In this document: positions 45,482 to 57,145 of the stretch, in pieces
Layout of the letters: each line of letters begins with the position of its first letter
How positions within the stretch are numbered: position 1 is the first letter of the stretch
From: Grammothele lineata
Taxonomy: Eukaryota; Basidiomycota; Agaricomycetes; Polyporales; Polyporaceae
NCBI GenBank assembly: GCA_002150815.3
Contig: NDFF03000329.1
Location: 1-64,000, forward strand
DNA: 64,000 nt
Direction: 5' to 3'
The notes under the pieces: generated by a model
The model's database searches: none
Told to the model about the DNA's origin: nothing
Seen by the model: the letters and a program-made list of their open reading frames with translations, nothing else
Program-made: the position numbers and the translations under genes

Positions 45482-46778
45482 CGTTAGCGGGGGGCGCGCA
45501 GACTCACTGAGAGGCTCAAGCCTGTTTGGCCGTATTTGTGCCGTCCGGTGCGCAACCTTGGCTAGTTCGTCGTACGCTGTTGAGCAGATCCTACATCCAT
45601 CTGAGGGTTCCTGACCGTCGGCGGATTAGAAGCGGTGTACCTGCTTCCGGGTAGAGGTCAGAGAAGACTAGAGCTATTGATAGGAGACGTAGTGAATAAG
45701 CTTCTAACGGAATTCAGAATCACAGAGAGCGGTGACTGTACTCGGGCGTCTGTCAAACATGCACGTACCTAGAGGGAATGCCGCGACTGTCTGCTCGTTT
45801 GGTTGAAGTACTGGTGAAAGCGCGGCGATGGCGCCGCCATCCGGGACCGTACCGTTCCAAGGGGAGCGCCCAATCGTCGGCCGAAGTCAACGCTAAAGCC
45901 ACTCGGGTGTGACGAGACCTCACTGCGGACACCTGAAGCTTCAACATCCGTTATATTGTTGTATGTCGGTCCTGGTACGAGCTCGGGAAGCTGAAGAGAA
46001 TCTTACGTGCAGTGCTAAGCATGCGCCAATTCGACAACAGCCATCGTGACGAGGTAGCATGGTGTAGAGAGGGCGTCGCGGGGTTGTTCATACCTCAGAT
46101 ACCGCCGGCGGATGTTTTGCGACCTCCCAACACAAGGGCAAACATACGGATTGTCGTCGCTAGGTCTTAGTCTTTGACATAGGAGTATCCGAGCGTTGGC
46201 ATGGGGTCCTTACGAAGATGATAGCAAGCTGGACACAGGCGCGAAAGCGCAGCCTTTGAATTCGAGCTTTCACTCAGCTCGCACTACAAACATCTGCATG
46301 GCCCCTTTCAGACGCAAACTCGTGCACAAAAGATGTAAGGTGACGCACCCATTACCCTCTATATACCATGACTCGAGCACTAAAGTACGGTATCCGTGAG
46401 ACTGAGGAAGCAGGATTGGCGGGAATTCTCGCGCTCCCAGGTCTCGCACAGGGGCATCCTCGGCCTGCCACGAGCTTTTTCAGAGCGTACGGCGTGGAGG
46501 CGGATCAGCGCAAGGCCAGACGCGTGGACGAGAAGGAGAGAACATGGTCGCGAGGAAAGAGGAGCGTCATGAGGCAAGGAATGTCGGGACAACCTCGCGC
46601 GCGGAGAATTGCACGCCGGTGCGACTCGCGGGTGCGAAGAGGTCACGGGGCCGGTGAACACGTCGTCGGGCGCCTCTCGCGCGGTCCTCTCCAGCTTTAT
46701 ACCGTTCTCCTCGTCGCCTGGTCGCGCTGGCAGCTGCTTTTCTCCGTCTCGTCGACGACCCCTTCCGACCCTTCGACG
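45482..46778. other. intergenic region
   Basis: No gene supportable. Near the right end a TTTATACC at about 46694 lies some 85 bp before the ERV41 start and may be its TATA box. The long minus-strand frame 46380-47366 is an antisense shadow. Confidence 0.5.
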
Positions 46779-48977
46779 ATGGCGACCGTGACGAAGACCG
46801 TTGACCCGTCCGCCGACTCCATCCTCGACAAGCTTGACGACCTTGTTCCGGCTCCTCTCGCCCAGTTCGACGCCTTTCCCAAGCTCCCGTCTACCTACAA
46901 GACCCGCTCGGAATCCCGCGGCTTTCTCACCATCTTTGTCGCGTTCGTGGCGTTTTTGCTCGTCGTGAATGATCTCGGGGAGTACATCTGGGGATGGCCG
47001 GATTTCGAGTTTGGTGTGGACGTTGATCAGTCTAACAAGTTGGACATTAACGTCGACATGGTCGTAAACATGCCTTGTCAATGTGAGTACCACCCTGTCG
47101 TCATTTGTTCTCCCAGATGGGGCGCATACATGCGGGTGTTTGGGCTCTCGCAACTCTCCGGAGCTGGAGGCTGGCTTGATACAAATTCTTGTTCCTACCC
47201 GTCTGTTGCTCAAGCTGCAGTCGTCATTTGAGCAGCGGCGTGAAGAGCACTCAGACACCAAAGTCCGTTGAACCAGCATCCGGTTCTCGGAGTAGTATGT
47301 TTCCCCGATCTTCGCGCTTTCCGCGGCGTTCGCGCGTTTCGTGGAGTGTCGTGGGATGGGACACACGCTGACAAAACTCTGCTGCAGACATCAGCATTGA
47401 CCTTCGCGACGCCGTCGGAGACCGTCTCTACCTTAGTGACGGATTCCGCAGGGACGGCACGAAGTTCGACGTTGGGCAGGCGACCAGCCTCAAGGAGCAC
47501 GCGGCCGCGCTCTCGGCCCGCCAAGCCGTCTCCCAGTCGCGGAGCTCGCGTGGCTTCTTTGATGTCATCCTCCGCAGGCCAGGAAACCAGTATAAGCCCA
47601 CGTACAACTATCAGCCAGATGGAAGCGCGTGCAGAGTGTTCGGTACTGTTACGGCGAAAAAGGTCACTGGTGAGTTACTCCATGCTGCGTGCAACTCCGG
47701 CCACTTCTCATTTCCGCACTTTGCGTAGCGAACCTCCATGTCACTACGCTCGGTCATGGCTACACCAGCCATCAACATGTCGATCACAAGCGTGCGTTCT
47801 TTCTGCTTCCGAAGTCTCGAAGTAGGCGCTGAAGCAGATCGTAGTCATGAATTTGTCGCATGTCATCACCGAGTTCTCCTTCGGACCCTACTTCCCCGAC
47901 ATCGCACAACCTCTCGACAACTCCTTCGAGATCACCCATGATCGTACGTTGTCCTTCGACCCTCTTCAAAATCAGCTTCGTTGACCGCAAGTGCAGCATT
48001 CGTCGCATACCAGTATTTCCTCCACATCGTGCCGACGACCTATATCGCCCCACGCTCGAAACCTCTTCACACGAACCAGTACAGCGTTACACACTACACC
48101 CGCGTCCTGGATCATCACCGAGGAACCCCCGGAATCTTCTTCAAGTTTGATCTCGATCCTTTGACGATCCAGATCCACCAACGTACCACAAGTCTCGTCC
48201 AGCTCCTCATTCGGTGCGTCCATTCTCAGCCGTCCTTCGCTGTCAGTCTCCTAACACTCATACAGATGCGTCGGTGTCATCGGTGGCGTCTTCGTATGCA
48301 TGGGCTATGCCGTCAAGATCACCTCGCACGCCGTCGAGGCCGTCACGGGCGCGGACAAGACCCCCGGTCTCGTCGCCGCCGAATCGACCTCCGTCGGCGG
48401 CTTCCGCAAACGCTTTAGCTCAGCCGACCTCCGTCTCCGCGCCGGAGCCAAGGACCGTGTCGTCCGCCAGGGCAACGGCTGGGTCGTCGAGGGCGGCAGC
48501 CCCTACGGGTCCTACGCCGGCACGCCGGTCTCCGCCTCCTTCGGCTCCCCGCAGCCCACCCCAGGCCCGTACTCCCCCGCCTTCCCGCCCAGCCCCGCAC
48601 TCGGGTCAGCAGCGACCCCGCGCAGCGCAAGCGCGTCGTACGGCCTCGGCCTCGGCTCCGCCTCCCCCGCGCTCAGCCCGCGCCCGCACTCGATGCTCTC
48701 CCCACACACCCCCGGCTCGCCCTTCCCGACCGCCGCGACGGCCGGCTCGGGCCCACACGCCGGGCCCTACAGCCCCGCCCCTCCCGGCACCCCCTCGATG
48801 TACTCGCACTTCCCCCCAACGCCGAACCCGGTGTCCGCGGGCCCGGGGGCGAACGGGAGCGTGTTCGCGCAGCAGCAGGCGGGGGGACCCCCGGGACCCC
48901 CGCCGCGCGCGGGGAGCGGGCTGAGGTCTGCGAGTAATGGGAGTTTGAGCGCTGGCGGGCACAAGAAGGACGATTGA
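46779..48977 (+). CDS. ERV41: ERV41/ERGIC2-like COPII vesicle protein
   Basis: Six exons: 46779-47082, 47388-47669, 47729-47791, 47845-47943, 47997-48213 and 48266-48977, giving 558 aa. Clear Erv41/ERGIC family landmarks: FDAFPKLPSTYKTRS, a first membrane segment (FLTIFVAFVAFLLVVNDL, about 49-66), DINVDMVVNMPCQ, SDGFRRDGTKFDVGQA, NLSHVITEFSFGPYFPDI, and QYSVTHYTRVLD with GTPGIFFKFDLDP; a second membrane segment (CVGVIGGVFVCMGYAVKI, about 323-340). The protein cycles between ER and Golgi in COPII vesicles together with Erv46 as a cargo receptor. The C-terminal cytosolic tail of about 220 residues, Pro/Ser/Gly-rich, is much longer than in yeast Erv41. No defect seen. Confidence 0.92.
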
Positions 48978-49442
48978 TTGTGCGTACCGAGTGGCCTGAG
49001 GAGCGGGCCTGGGAGGTTGTTGTGTACGTACTACGTGTCGTAGGTCTTTACTTACTTACCGGTACTTCTGGGCGGAATGCGGGTAGGAGTGTACGTATGG
49101 GAATGGATATCTATTGACCGCCCGGTGTAGCGATGTTGTGCGTTCTTCAAGCCGCGTGGGCTCGCGTGGGGTAGCGGGGATAACGGGCCGTCGCTCCGAG
49201 ATTGGCGCTTATGGATTTCGAACGTCCAGAGGGGCGCGCGTGCTCGTGTGCGCTGACCACCAGGATTTTGCTCTCGGACTCTGACTTGCTCGTCTCGTTT
49301 CGACTTCTACGTCGACTTCGACTTTCTCCATAACGGTCGCAGTCACGGCAATCCATCCAAGTGTCCGTATCTAGGTGAGTGGCTCAGGCGTCTCCATTCC
49401 GCGCAGTATCTGACATGAGCCACAGAAGAATATCCGAAGGCC
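48978..49442. other. intergenic region
   Basis: 3' flank of the ERV41-like gene and promoter of FunK1 copy 4. No gene seen. Confidence 0.5.
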
Positions 49443-51951
49443 ATGCCCGTTGCTGGTGCTGCTGAAGTTGAGATGTCAGGTATGTTTCTCTATCTAGTCT
49501 TTCATTCATCTCAGTTTCGATACCCTACATAGACCACACCCATTCAGACGCAGAACTCGACAAGAGCGTTTCATGGCACACTCTCCAGTGGACACATACC
49601 TTTGAAAATTACTTGGACATGTTCGTCCCCACCACTGGGGCCTCCCCGAGCGAAGATCGCAGCATTTCCGATCATAAATCGGGACCCAGCGTTGACCACT
49701 CAGACTTAGTATGTGTCCAGTCTCAGTTCCGACTTCGTGTGTTGACTTGACCTGTTCTAGCTCACGACCTTCAACGCGCTTGTGGAGGACTTCCCCGAGG
49801 GCAAGAAGCTCGCCTTCGTCGACACGCGCAAGATACCCCTTTCCTACCCCTTTCGCATCTTCCAAGCCGAGCACCCACCCATCACCGTCGACATCGCGGC
49901 CTCCTTCCCCAGCGAACCTCTCGACCGCGACATAGTCTTCGACGACGAGTGGCGCAGGATCTCTCTCATCGTCCACGAAGTTCCTCATGCGACAGACCGC
50001 GTCCCCACCGACCTCGCGCACGCCGCCCGTCGTCTTCTCCTCGCTCATGGACTTCTGCACGTATTCGTCCTCTGCGTCCACGGCCACAAAATGCGCATCG
50101 CGAGGTTCGATCACGCCGCCATCGTACTCAGCCCCGAGATCGACTGGCGGACCGACCGCGCTCTCCTCCGCCAGTTCTTCTGGCGCTTCGTCCATCCTGC
50201 CTCGGGCGCGCGCGTGTCAGGGTGGGACCCGACGGTTTGGCCGCTTATGGTTGAGGACGAAGAACACCTGGAACACGCTCTGCGTAGCAAACTCGGGATG
50301 TCCCCCGCCGCGGTCCGCGGAGAGCTGCAAGATATCGTCGAAGGCCACCGTGTCGACGTGCTCGACGCCTCCACGGGGACGACCGCTCGCTACCTGCGCT
50401 TCCGCGCGCTGCACATCCACCCGCACCTCTTCTCGTCCGGGATATGGGTGTGGAAGTGTCTCCGAGACACACGCGCCAAAGACCCCAAGACCGGGACGCT
50501 CGTCGATGACCCGGGCGCGACGACGAAGATCGAGATCATGAAGGAGTCTTGGCGTCCGAACACGGCGCAGTACCAATCCGAGGTGCTCATGTACGAGTGT
50601 CTCGCGAACAACATCGGGGCGGACGAGTGGTGTGGGCTCCCAAGAATGACGCGCGGTGCGGACCTGGGGAAGATGGAGTTCAGCGGGTGGAAGAAGGGCT
50701 GGAACGCACACGTACGGACGACTCCGGATGATATCCCGATGGACCTGGTGGGGATGAACGCGCTCCAGCATTGGACGTACTCGTGGACGGTCACGGTGGG
50801 CTTCGAGTGCCTTCAGCTGGAGCGGACGCATGAGCGGTTTGTGGTGGACCTGGTGGGACGGCTGGTGACGAGGTTCAAGAGCACGAGGGAGCTGGTCACG
50901 GCGTTTCGCGATGCGGTCGTTGGTTCGTACAGCCTTGGCTTCGTTCCGCCGTATTCTCTCTGACGTCGACCACTTAGGCCTACGTCTACTTTCCGACCTC
51001 GGGATGGTCCACCGCGACATCAGCGCAGGTAACATTATGATCATAGACACGCCAGAGGAAGGCCAGCTCTCGGGCTTCGTCCACGACTTCGATAGCCTCT
51101 GGATGCCGAAAGTGGGTTGCGAGACGATCCCCGACGCAGACCCCCTTCGACGATTGGTGCGAACGTGTCTTCCTTTCACCATAACGTTCCAAATGCTCAC
51201 GTTAGCATAACAGGGCACGTACGAGTTTCGTCCCATGGACTCGCTCAACCAGGATCCCGACCGTCCTTTCCACCACTGCCCCTACCACGACCTCGAGTCT
51301 CTCTACTGGGCCCTCCTCTGGGTCGTCCTCCACCACACACAGCACAACCTCGGCCCAAACATCACCCTACGTGTCTTCCCCGTCGACGCCCACCCCACCG
51401 CAGCACTCGACGCTAAGTGGGCGTGGATCGCGACCCTGGACGAGCTCCCGCTCGTCGTGGAGGGAAACGCACCACTGACGTGGCTCATGGCGGAGCTGCG
51501 CGCGCTCGTGCGCGACCACGAGTGGGGCGTGCGCACGCTTGAGCATGAGGGTGTGTGCGAGCTGTTCAGGATCGCGCTGGAGGAGATGGAGGGGTGGCCC
51601 GAGGCCGACTGGGTGCCGGAGTGCGTTGAACCGGACGTGGCGAGACGTACGAGAGAAGCCGAGACTGAGCGGTTCCCATCCCCATCGGCGTCATCGGTGG
51701 ACGAGGCCGTAGTGGATTTGATGCTGGAGGATGACGAGGCTACGTCGGTACCGGAGGTCAACGTTCCTAAGCGGCACGACACCTCGTCAACAGCACATCG
51801 TAAACGCAAGCGTGATCAGCTGTCCGAAGACTTCTTCATAGAGCTATCGTTTGAGGATACGGCGGTCAGCTTGACGGACGTCCTCCTAAGTGACGAGCCA
51901 CCCCCTCCGCGGAAGCGTCAAAGAACTTGCGTGGTGCAGCGAAGACGTTGA
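49443..51951 (+). CDS. FunK1-type protein kinase, copy 4
   Basis: Five exons: 49443-49479, 49533-49708, 49761-50922, 50978-51156 and 51214-51951, giving 763 aa, all in phase. The N-terminal conserved domain (LVEDFPEGKKLAFVDTRK, WRRISLIVHEV) is present; DLVGRLVTRFKSTRELVTAFRDAV leads into the catalytic exon with canonical HRDISAGN near residue 470 and HDFDSLW. The last exon has GTYEFRPMDSL, HDLESLYWALLWVV and a tail with KRKRDQ and RKRQRT, likely nuclear signals. It is the most divergent complete FunK1 here and stands alone, with no ZF-A or ZF-B beside it. Catalytic residues are complete, so an active kinase is expected; substrate unknown. Confidence 0.87.
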
Positions 51952-52971
51952 CTTGGACTCGCCTTACCCTCTTTCTTCCAGTGTAGGATCTGCGGAGAAA
52001 TGATACCATAGTTATGGAGCTTCCGACGATGTATTCTGTAGCCTCTAGTAGTAGCGTAGAACGAAACTAGTCGCGAATATCCCGTCTTTCAACATGACAG
52101 GAGGCTCAAAGTCACCAGATACAAGATGGAATTCAGTCCAACGAGTGGTCGACTGAGAGAGTATAGATCAGTCGCTCATTGGATGGGGTTTCGCCCAACT
52201 CATTTTTCCACACTCAAAGGGCTGAGGCTGGAAGCACCTCACGAACGCCATGATGAAATGTACGCACGTCAAAGGCCTTTGGGGCTGCGAGGTCCCACAC
52301 TTACGACCGCCGTATCGGAATTCCTCGCTCTCCTCTGACGCTCTTGGTGCCGTGAGCACAACCAATCAGAAACGCCATGGTTATGTGGTGCCACTTGCTG
52401 TGACTGTGTTCGAGAGTAACGCAGGTACGGTGTTGGAATCCTTGGGGAAGCAGTGAATCAAACTGTCTAGATGCGCGATCCGGTCCCCAAGGGACCGAGC
52501 TGAACGGATGGTATTTGAAAGCAATGTGCGTTTTCCCCAGCCGCAATATCCGTGGGCCAGTACCAACATGAGATCCACAATGAACATCAAATAGGATGCA
52601 TACAGGAAGAAGTTATGGGGAAGTACGGAGGATGCGCGGTTACTGGACTCTGCGGGAAAGCGGGACAAAGCGGGCCCGGCCGCAGTCAACGGGGGCAATC
52701 GTCATCGCTCATCCCCAACACACTGAACCCAGACGCTGCAAGAGTCGAGTCATCTACTGTTTGCGGACGGCCTTCGTTCGTTTAGCAAGTCTGCCTTTGA
52801 GATGACAGAACTTCTGCATTAGTGAGGATTATGGCGGTAGCGGGCGCATTGGACCGAGGACGCGTCAACGGGGAATGTTAAAAGGGAATAAGATGTCCGT
52901 ACAGCAACACCAGAGCATACCTGAACGACTCTCTCAGCACACGCCGACGATATCATCAACCCAGAAGAACC
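51952..52971. other. intergenic region
   Basis: No supportable gene; short frames only. It ends in the GST promoter. Confidence 0.5.
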
Positions 52972-53800
52972 ATGGTTCTCACCCTCTACGGCGCCCTCTA
53001 TGCGACGTGCACGCAGCGCGTCCGCGTCGTTCTCGAGGAGCTCGGCGTCCCGTACAACTTCGTCAACGTCGACCTCTTCGCCGGTGAGCAGAAGGCAGCC
53101 TCCTTCGTCGCCAAGCAGCCGTTTGGGCAGGTGCCGTACATCGAAGACGAAGGACTCGTCGTCTTTGAGTCTCGCGCGATTTGCCGCTACGCTGCGCTCA
53201 AGTACGGCGGTACCGAACGCGGGCTCATCCCCGAGGCTGGAGACATCGCCGCGACGGCGGCCTTCGAGCAGGCTGCAAGCGTAGAGATGAGCAACTTCGA
53301 TCCGTATGTGAGCGGGCTGGCGTACGAAGCCGTCATCAATCCCAGGTGAGCCCTTGTTCTATCGGGGTATTGAGACATCCACTAGAGTACCGACCAATGG
53401 CATTTAGGCTTATTGGGACTCAACCGGAGCCAATCCTGGTGGATTTCTTCAAGAAGAAACTCCAGCAGAGACTGCAAGGATATGATAATCTCCTATCTAA
53501 ATCCAAGTACATGGCGGGTAACGTGAGCTACGCGAATCATTTGGCTACTGGGTCCATGGACTCACCTTTATTGCCCTTTAGCATATCACCCTGATCGACT
53601 TCTTCCATTTGCCATACGGCACTATGTTAAACGCACACGGTCACGAGTGGCTGGAGTCCGAGAAGTTCCCTAACGTAGCGAGGTGAGCACTGAATGAGTA
53701 GGTAAATAAAGTGTTGACTAACAGTTTTTATCTCAGGTGGTGGAAAGACATCTCTTCCCGCCCGACCTGGGACAAAGTCAACGTCAGAGTCCCGGAGTAG
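52972..53800 (+). CDS. glutathione S-transferase, phi-like
   Basis: Four exons: 52972-53345, 53408-53522, 53582-53682 and 53737-53800, giving 217 aa, the usual GST length. The thioredoxin-like N domain (about 1-85) shows MVLTLYGALYATCTQRV, KQPFGQVPYIED (cis-Pro of the GSH site) and VFESRAICRYAA (Glu-Ser pair binding the glutamyl moiety). The helical C domain has AFEQAASVEMSNFDPYVS, SKSKYMAGN, ITLIDFFHLPYG (a TLxD-type N-capping motif) and ends WWKDISSRPTWDKV. It conjugates glutathione to electrophiles in the cytosol. The class call (fungal phi-like) rests on the FEQAASVE and FDPY pattern. Confidence 0.92.
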
Positions 53801-54523
53801 ATAGCGCTATACCGTGCAGCTCACCACTATGATTGCGTATTCCTGAGCCGTACTTAGTTTCGTGTGGTACAAACCGTTCGGCACGGTCCTACTCGCAGAC
53901 ACTTTTGCACTTGAGCGGGGGCGAAGAGTCTCGAGCAGCATCCGGGCGTACGAGTGACCTCCGACCAGTGCTAGGGGGTTTCAAAGGTTGCACCCCCTTC
54001 CTAGACGACCATTAACGCTGTGATCGAGTACAGAGAGTTTCTCGGAGAAGCAAGCGAAGATAAGCGGATCTTCTGCTCACCTTGAGGACTCTCGGAGGAG
54101 TTAGCAACAGACATCGAGTCGGAGACTCAGAGTGCGGAGGCCTTGTGTCAATCCGGCGATGGCCGGCGCTGCCACGTTTTTAGCCACGTGGACTTTGTGG
54201 GACCCCGGATACGCGCCGGACCAAGCTTGCACTACCGAGTCCCCGACACTACTTGACAGAGCCTTACATGTCCTAAAGCCTTCCCCTTGCTTTCTCATCA
54301 TTTCTCATATTGTTCAGCGTTAAAATTACGACACTGACACTGAATAGTCGACACCAAGACTCAGTGTTAGCTCGGTGGGTGACGGCCCCTTCTATGTGGC
54401 AGCAGGCTGCAGCGAACATCAGTGACCGCCAGGACCATGATATCTCATAGATTCGGGACTCTCGAGTCTCTACTTGAGCCTCCTTTTTCTGGTGAGCTGC
54501 TCAGCGCCAACCCTCCGCCACGG
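53801..54523. other. intergenic region
   Basis: No gene supportable. The left edge of module 4 (ZF-B promoter homology) starts at about 54524. Confidence 0.5.
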
Positions 54524-54901
54524 GATGAGCCACTCAACAAACATCCCACAGCAGCCGCGCCTCCCGACGTTCCCATATCCAGAACTCACGCGCCCGAGAG
54601 GCTCAACGCGCCTTCCGCCTCTGTTTGGTCCTGCTTGAACACCTGCCGTACATGGCGAAAAGCAATCCGACCTCGTCCAACGCTACGCGAAAGCAATCCA
54701 TCAACCCGTCGGGCCCTGGGGTCCTGGGTATAAATGTGGTGCCCCCCATGTCGTTTTGTCCATACCCCGCGACCGTTTGGAAGCCACTTCGACGCTATCC
54801 GCACCATCCCCGACCCTCTGGACATCGTCCCGACCCCTACCCAGCCACACTACGCCACCCAGACCTCCTCCCCAACTCTACTTAGCATACACTCGCCTAC
54901 T
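54524..54901 (+). repeat. duplicated ZF-B promoter, copy 3
   Basis: Homologous to 45102-45481 in inverse orientation, including TATAAAT at 54729-54735. Confidence 0.8.
54729..54735 (+). promoter_or_regulatory. TATA box of ZF-B copy 3
   Basis: TATAAAT about 167 bp upstream of the ATG at 54902; position kept in copy 2. Confidence 0.55.
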
Positions 54902-56098
54902 ATGCCTCGCTCCACAACGGCTGTGAGTGTCACACTTTGACGCTCAATGGATTTTACTCTGATGGACCACGACATCTTCAGCTGCTATGCAAACTGCCAT
55001 GGTGCAAGCATAGAATCGTGCTGAATGATCCTGCTCGACACGTCAAGAAGCACCTCGAAGTTCGGTAGATATGCTCACCGCCATTTTATCTTCCTTCCGC
55101 TGACTAAGGTTCCACAGCGACATCGCATGCGCGGATCGCAACTGCTCAAAAACGTTTACTCAGATGAATAACATGGTTTTGCACTACTGCAGTGTACAGT
55201 GAGCGACCCTTCACTTTATATTTTGGATATGAGAGCTTACGACTGGGATAGCCGGGACCAATACAGCTACGTATGCTCAGTTCCTGTGCAGAGGAAGAAT
55301 GGGCGTCCGCGCCCGTGTGGAAGAAAGTTCAAATGGCAGTCAGGCATGGACAGGCACCAAATTCGCGTCCACACGCACAAGATGTCCAATGAAACTCCGT
55401 CGGAAGATGCGTGCGACGAGGATCTCGAAACGGAGCCTATTATACCAGACCCGGTGCGCGCGGCCGCATGTGGTGCGCGGTGGTTGGCGGACGAAAGTAC
55501 TATGTGGATTCTCCCCGATGACAGCTGTATTGACGGGCTGCTCTCGTTCATGCCCGCCTTTCCCGGTGGACCCATTGACGTCTCAGCCGTCCACGCGTTG
55601 CATTGGGAAGAGACGAAGCCCACAGCATCCTCCTCGACATCAGCTCCAAAGCTCGCGCGCGAGCCTTCCGTATCGTCGTCATTCAAATCCTCATCCCTTT
55701 CCGACCTGGGATTGTTTACCTTTTCTGATGCGCCCTCGCCCGGGCCGTCCACGCGCGCGTCAACTCCTGTGGGCGCGGCGGAGTTCCCAGCCGCGTCCCT
55801 CCCACCTCCTCCATATCACTCCTCCCCGCAATCACAGCCATCGCAGTCGTGGATACGCAACCCGCCTTTCTCATCTTTTGAGAACGCGTACGCTGCAGAG
55901 CCTATGGAAGAAGACTGGGACTGCCAGACACCACCCCTCGCCCAGCGCGCACCCTCGCCTACTGCGTCCTCACTCCCCACCTTCGACGACATGTTCGACT
56001 ACGCCGCATTTGAGCGCGACGCGCGTGCGCACACACCAGAAGTATATTCTGCCTGTGCAAACTCTTTCGCGCAGATGTATAGCGGCAATGCGTGCTGA
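54902..56098 (+). CDS. ZF-B zinc-finger protein, copy 3
   Basis: Four exons: 54902-54922, 54982-55064, 55118-55198 and 55234-56098, giving 349 aa. Fingers: CKLPWC..HVKKH; CADRNC..H; and a third with an expanded loop, CSVPVQRKNGRPRPC then H-x4-H (HQIRVH). The conserved block PDPVRAAACGARW, STMWILPDDSCIDGLLSFMP and GGPIDVSAVHAL is followed by Ser/Pro-rich sequence and the acidic aromatic tail FDDMFDYAAFERDARAH..QMYSGNAC. Several exons and the promoter match copy 2, but the first intron, coding exon 2 and the C terminus have diverged, so it is an older duplicate. It sits upstream of and in line with FunK1 copy 5, the same order as in the other modules. The last acceptor (GATATGAG) lacks a good pyrimidine tract. 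Confidence 0.82.
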
Positions 56099-57145
56099 AC
56101 GCGTCCTCACGGCACGTCGCGCTTTGAGCGCGTGATACCTTCGTGGCGTCGCGCTCGCGCCACTCGCGCCTCCCTCGGATCCCTTCGCTTTCTTCGCGTG
56201 CAGCCCACGCGCTCTGATATTTGCATATTGGACTGTCCTGTAGATGTATCATATTAGCTTTTCGCCGCCTCCTCGTTGCTGGTTTTCTTCTCTCTGTTCT
56301 CCTCGGAGACTTGGCTCGGACGTGCGTGTTGGTTTGGGCTTTGTATCAAATTGATGACTTTGAGGGCACGTTTACACCCCGCTCTGCTCTATTGCGCTTG
56401 TCCCAGATTTGAGAAGCTCTTAATATGCCTTCCGTAGACGAAGCGCAATGCCCATGGAGCCGCACACGCAATCAGCCTGAAGTGACAGCACAGCTTAGAT
56501 TTCGTGCGACATGCAAGCATGGCATTGTGAGCCGTAGTAAGTGACTCGTCTGTACAGTAATCTTGCGTACCCAGGATGTCAGTTATCTCGACGCTACTAA
56601 TAGTTTCAGTCGGACCGGTTAGACGCAGTGCGTGCACGCGGAGGCATGGCTTTAGGCGCTTGTCGGCTACTTCAACTTGGTGCGGTCTCGATCTTGACGC
56701 CCGACGCGCTCAGCTTGCACCTTGACCACTTCACGCCGACCACGCCGCTACGCACTACCAAGATCTACCGCAGGGTTCTCAGAAGACCTTCTGAGATAAT
56801 CGTCGTTGGAATCTGTACGTCGCGCTTTTGTGGTGCAAATCCGAACACAATGGAGAAATTCATTGATCGATCCTCATGTCAGGTTCAACTGGCCGGAGTC
56901 GTGATACCGAGTCTGCGTTGACTGTGGCTTTCGGCGCCGCATTCATCCAATAAGCTTTCAAATTGAACAAAGGGGTCTTTGTTATCTCGACCAGTGCCTT
57001 AATCTCCGGGTGCAGCCGCTCTGCGTTACGTGGCCACGGTGCGCTTGCCTCACTTCCTTTCGACCAACGTCCATTGTCCCTCCTGACCACCAACGTCCGC
57101 TCCGCGCATAGACAGACGATACACAGACAAGTGACGCTATATAAG
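56099..57145. other. ZF-B/FunK1 spacer of module 4
   Basis: About 1 kb, the same length class as in modules 1 and 3. A CTATATAAG box lies at 57138, directly before the ATG at 57146. No gene seen. Confidence 0.55.

Noticed and set aside
46380..47366. 328-aa minus-strand open frame over the ERV41 start
   Set aside because: Overlaps the first exon and promoter of a clear ERV41-like gene and has no recognisable pattern.
50217..51248. 343-aa minus-strand open frame inside FunK1 copy 4
   Set aside because: Shadow of a well supported kinase gene on the other strand.
56963..57145. longer N terminus for FunK1 copy 5 starting at 56963
   Set aside because: A TATA box at 57138 lies inside this extension, so transcription most likely starts after it.
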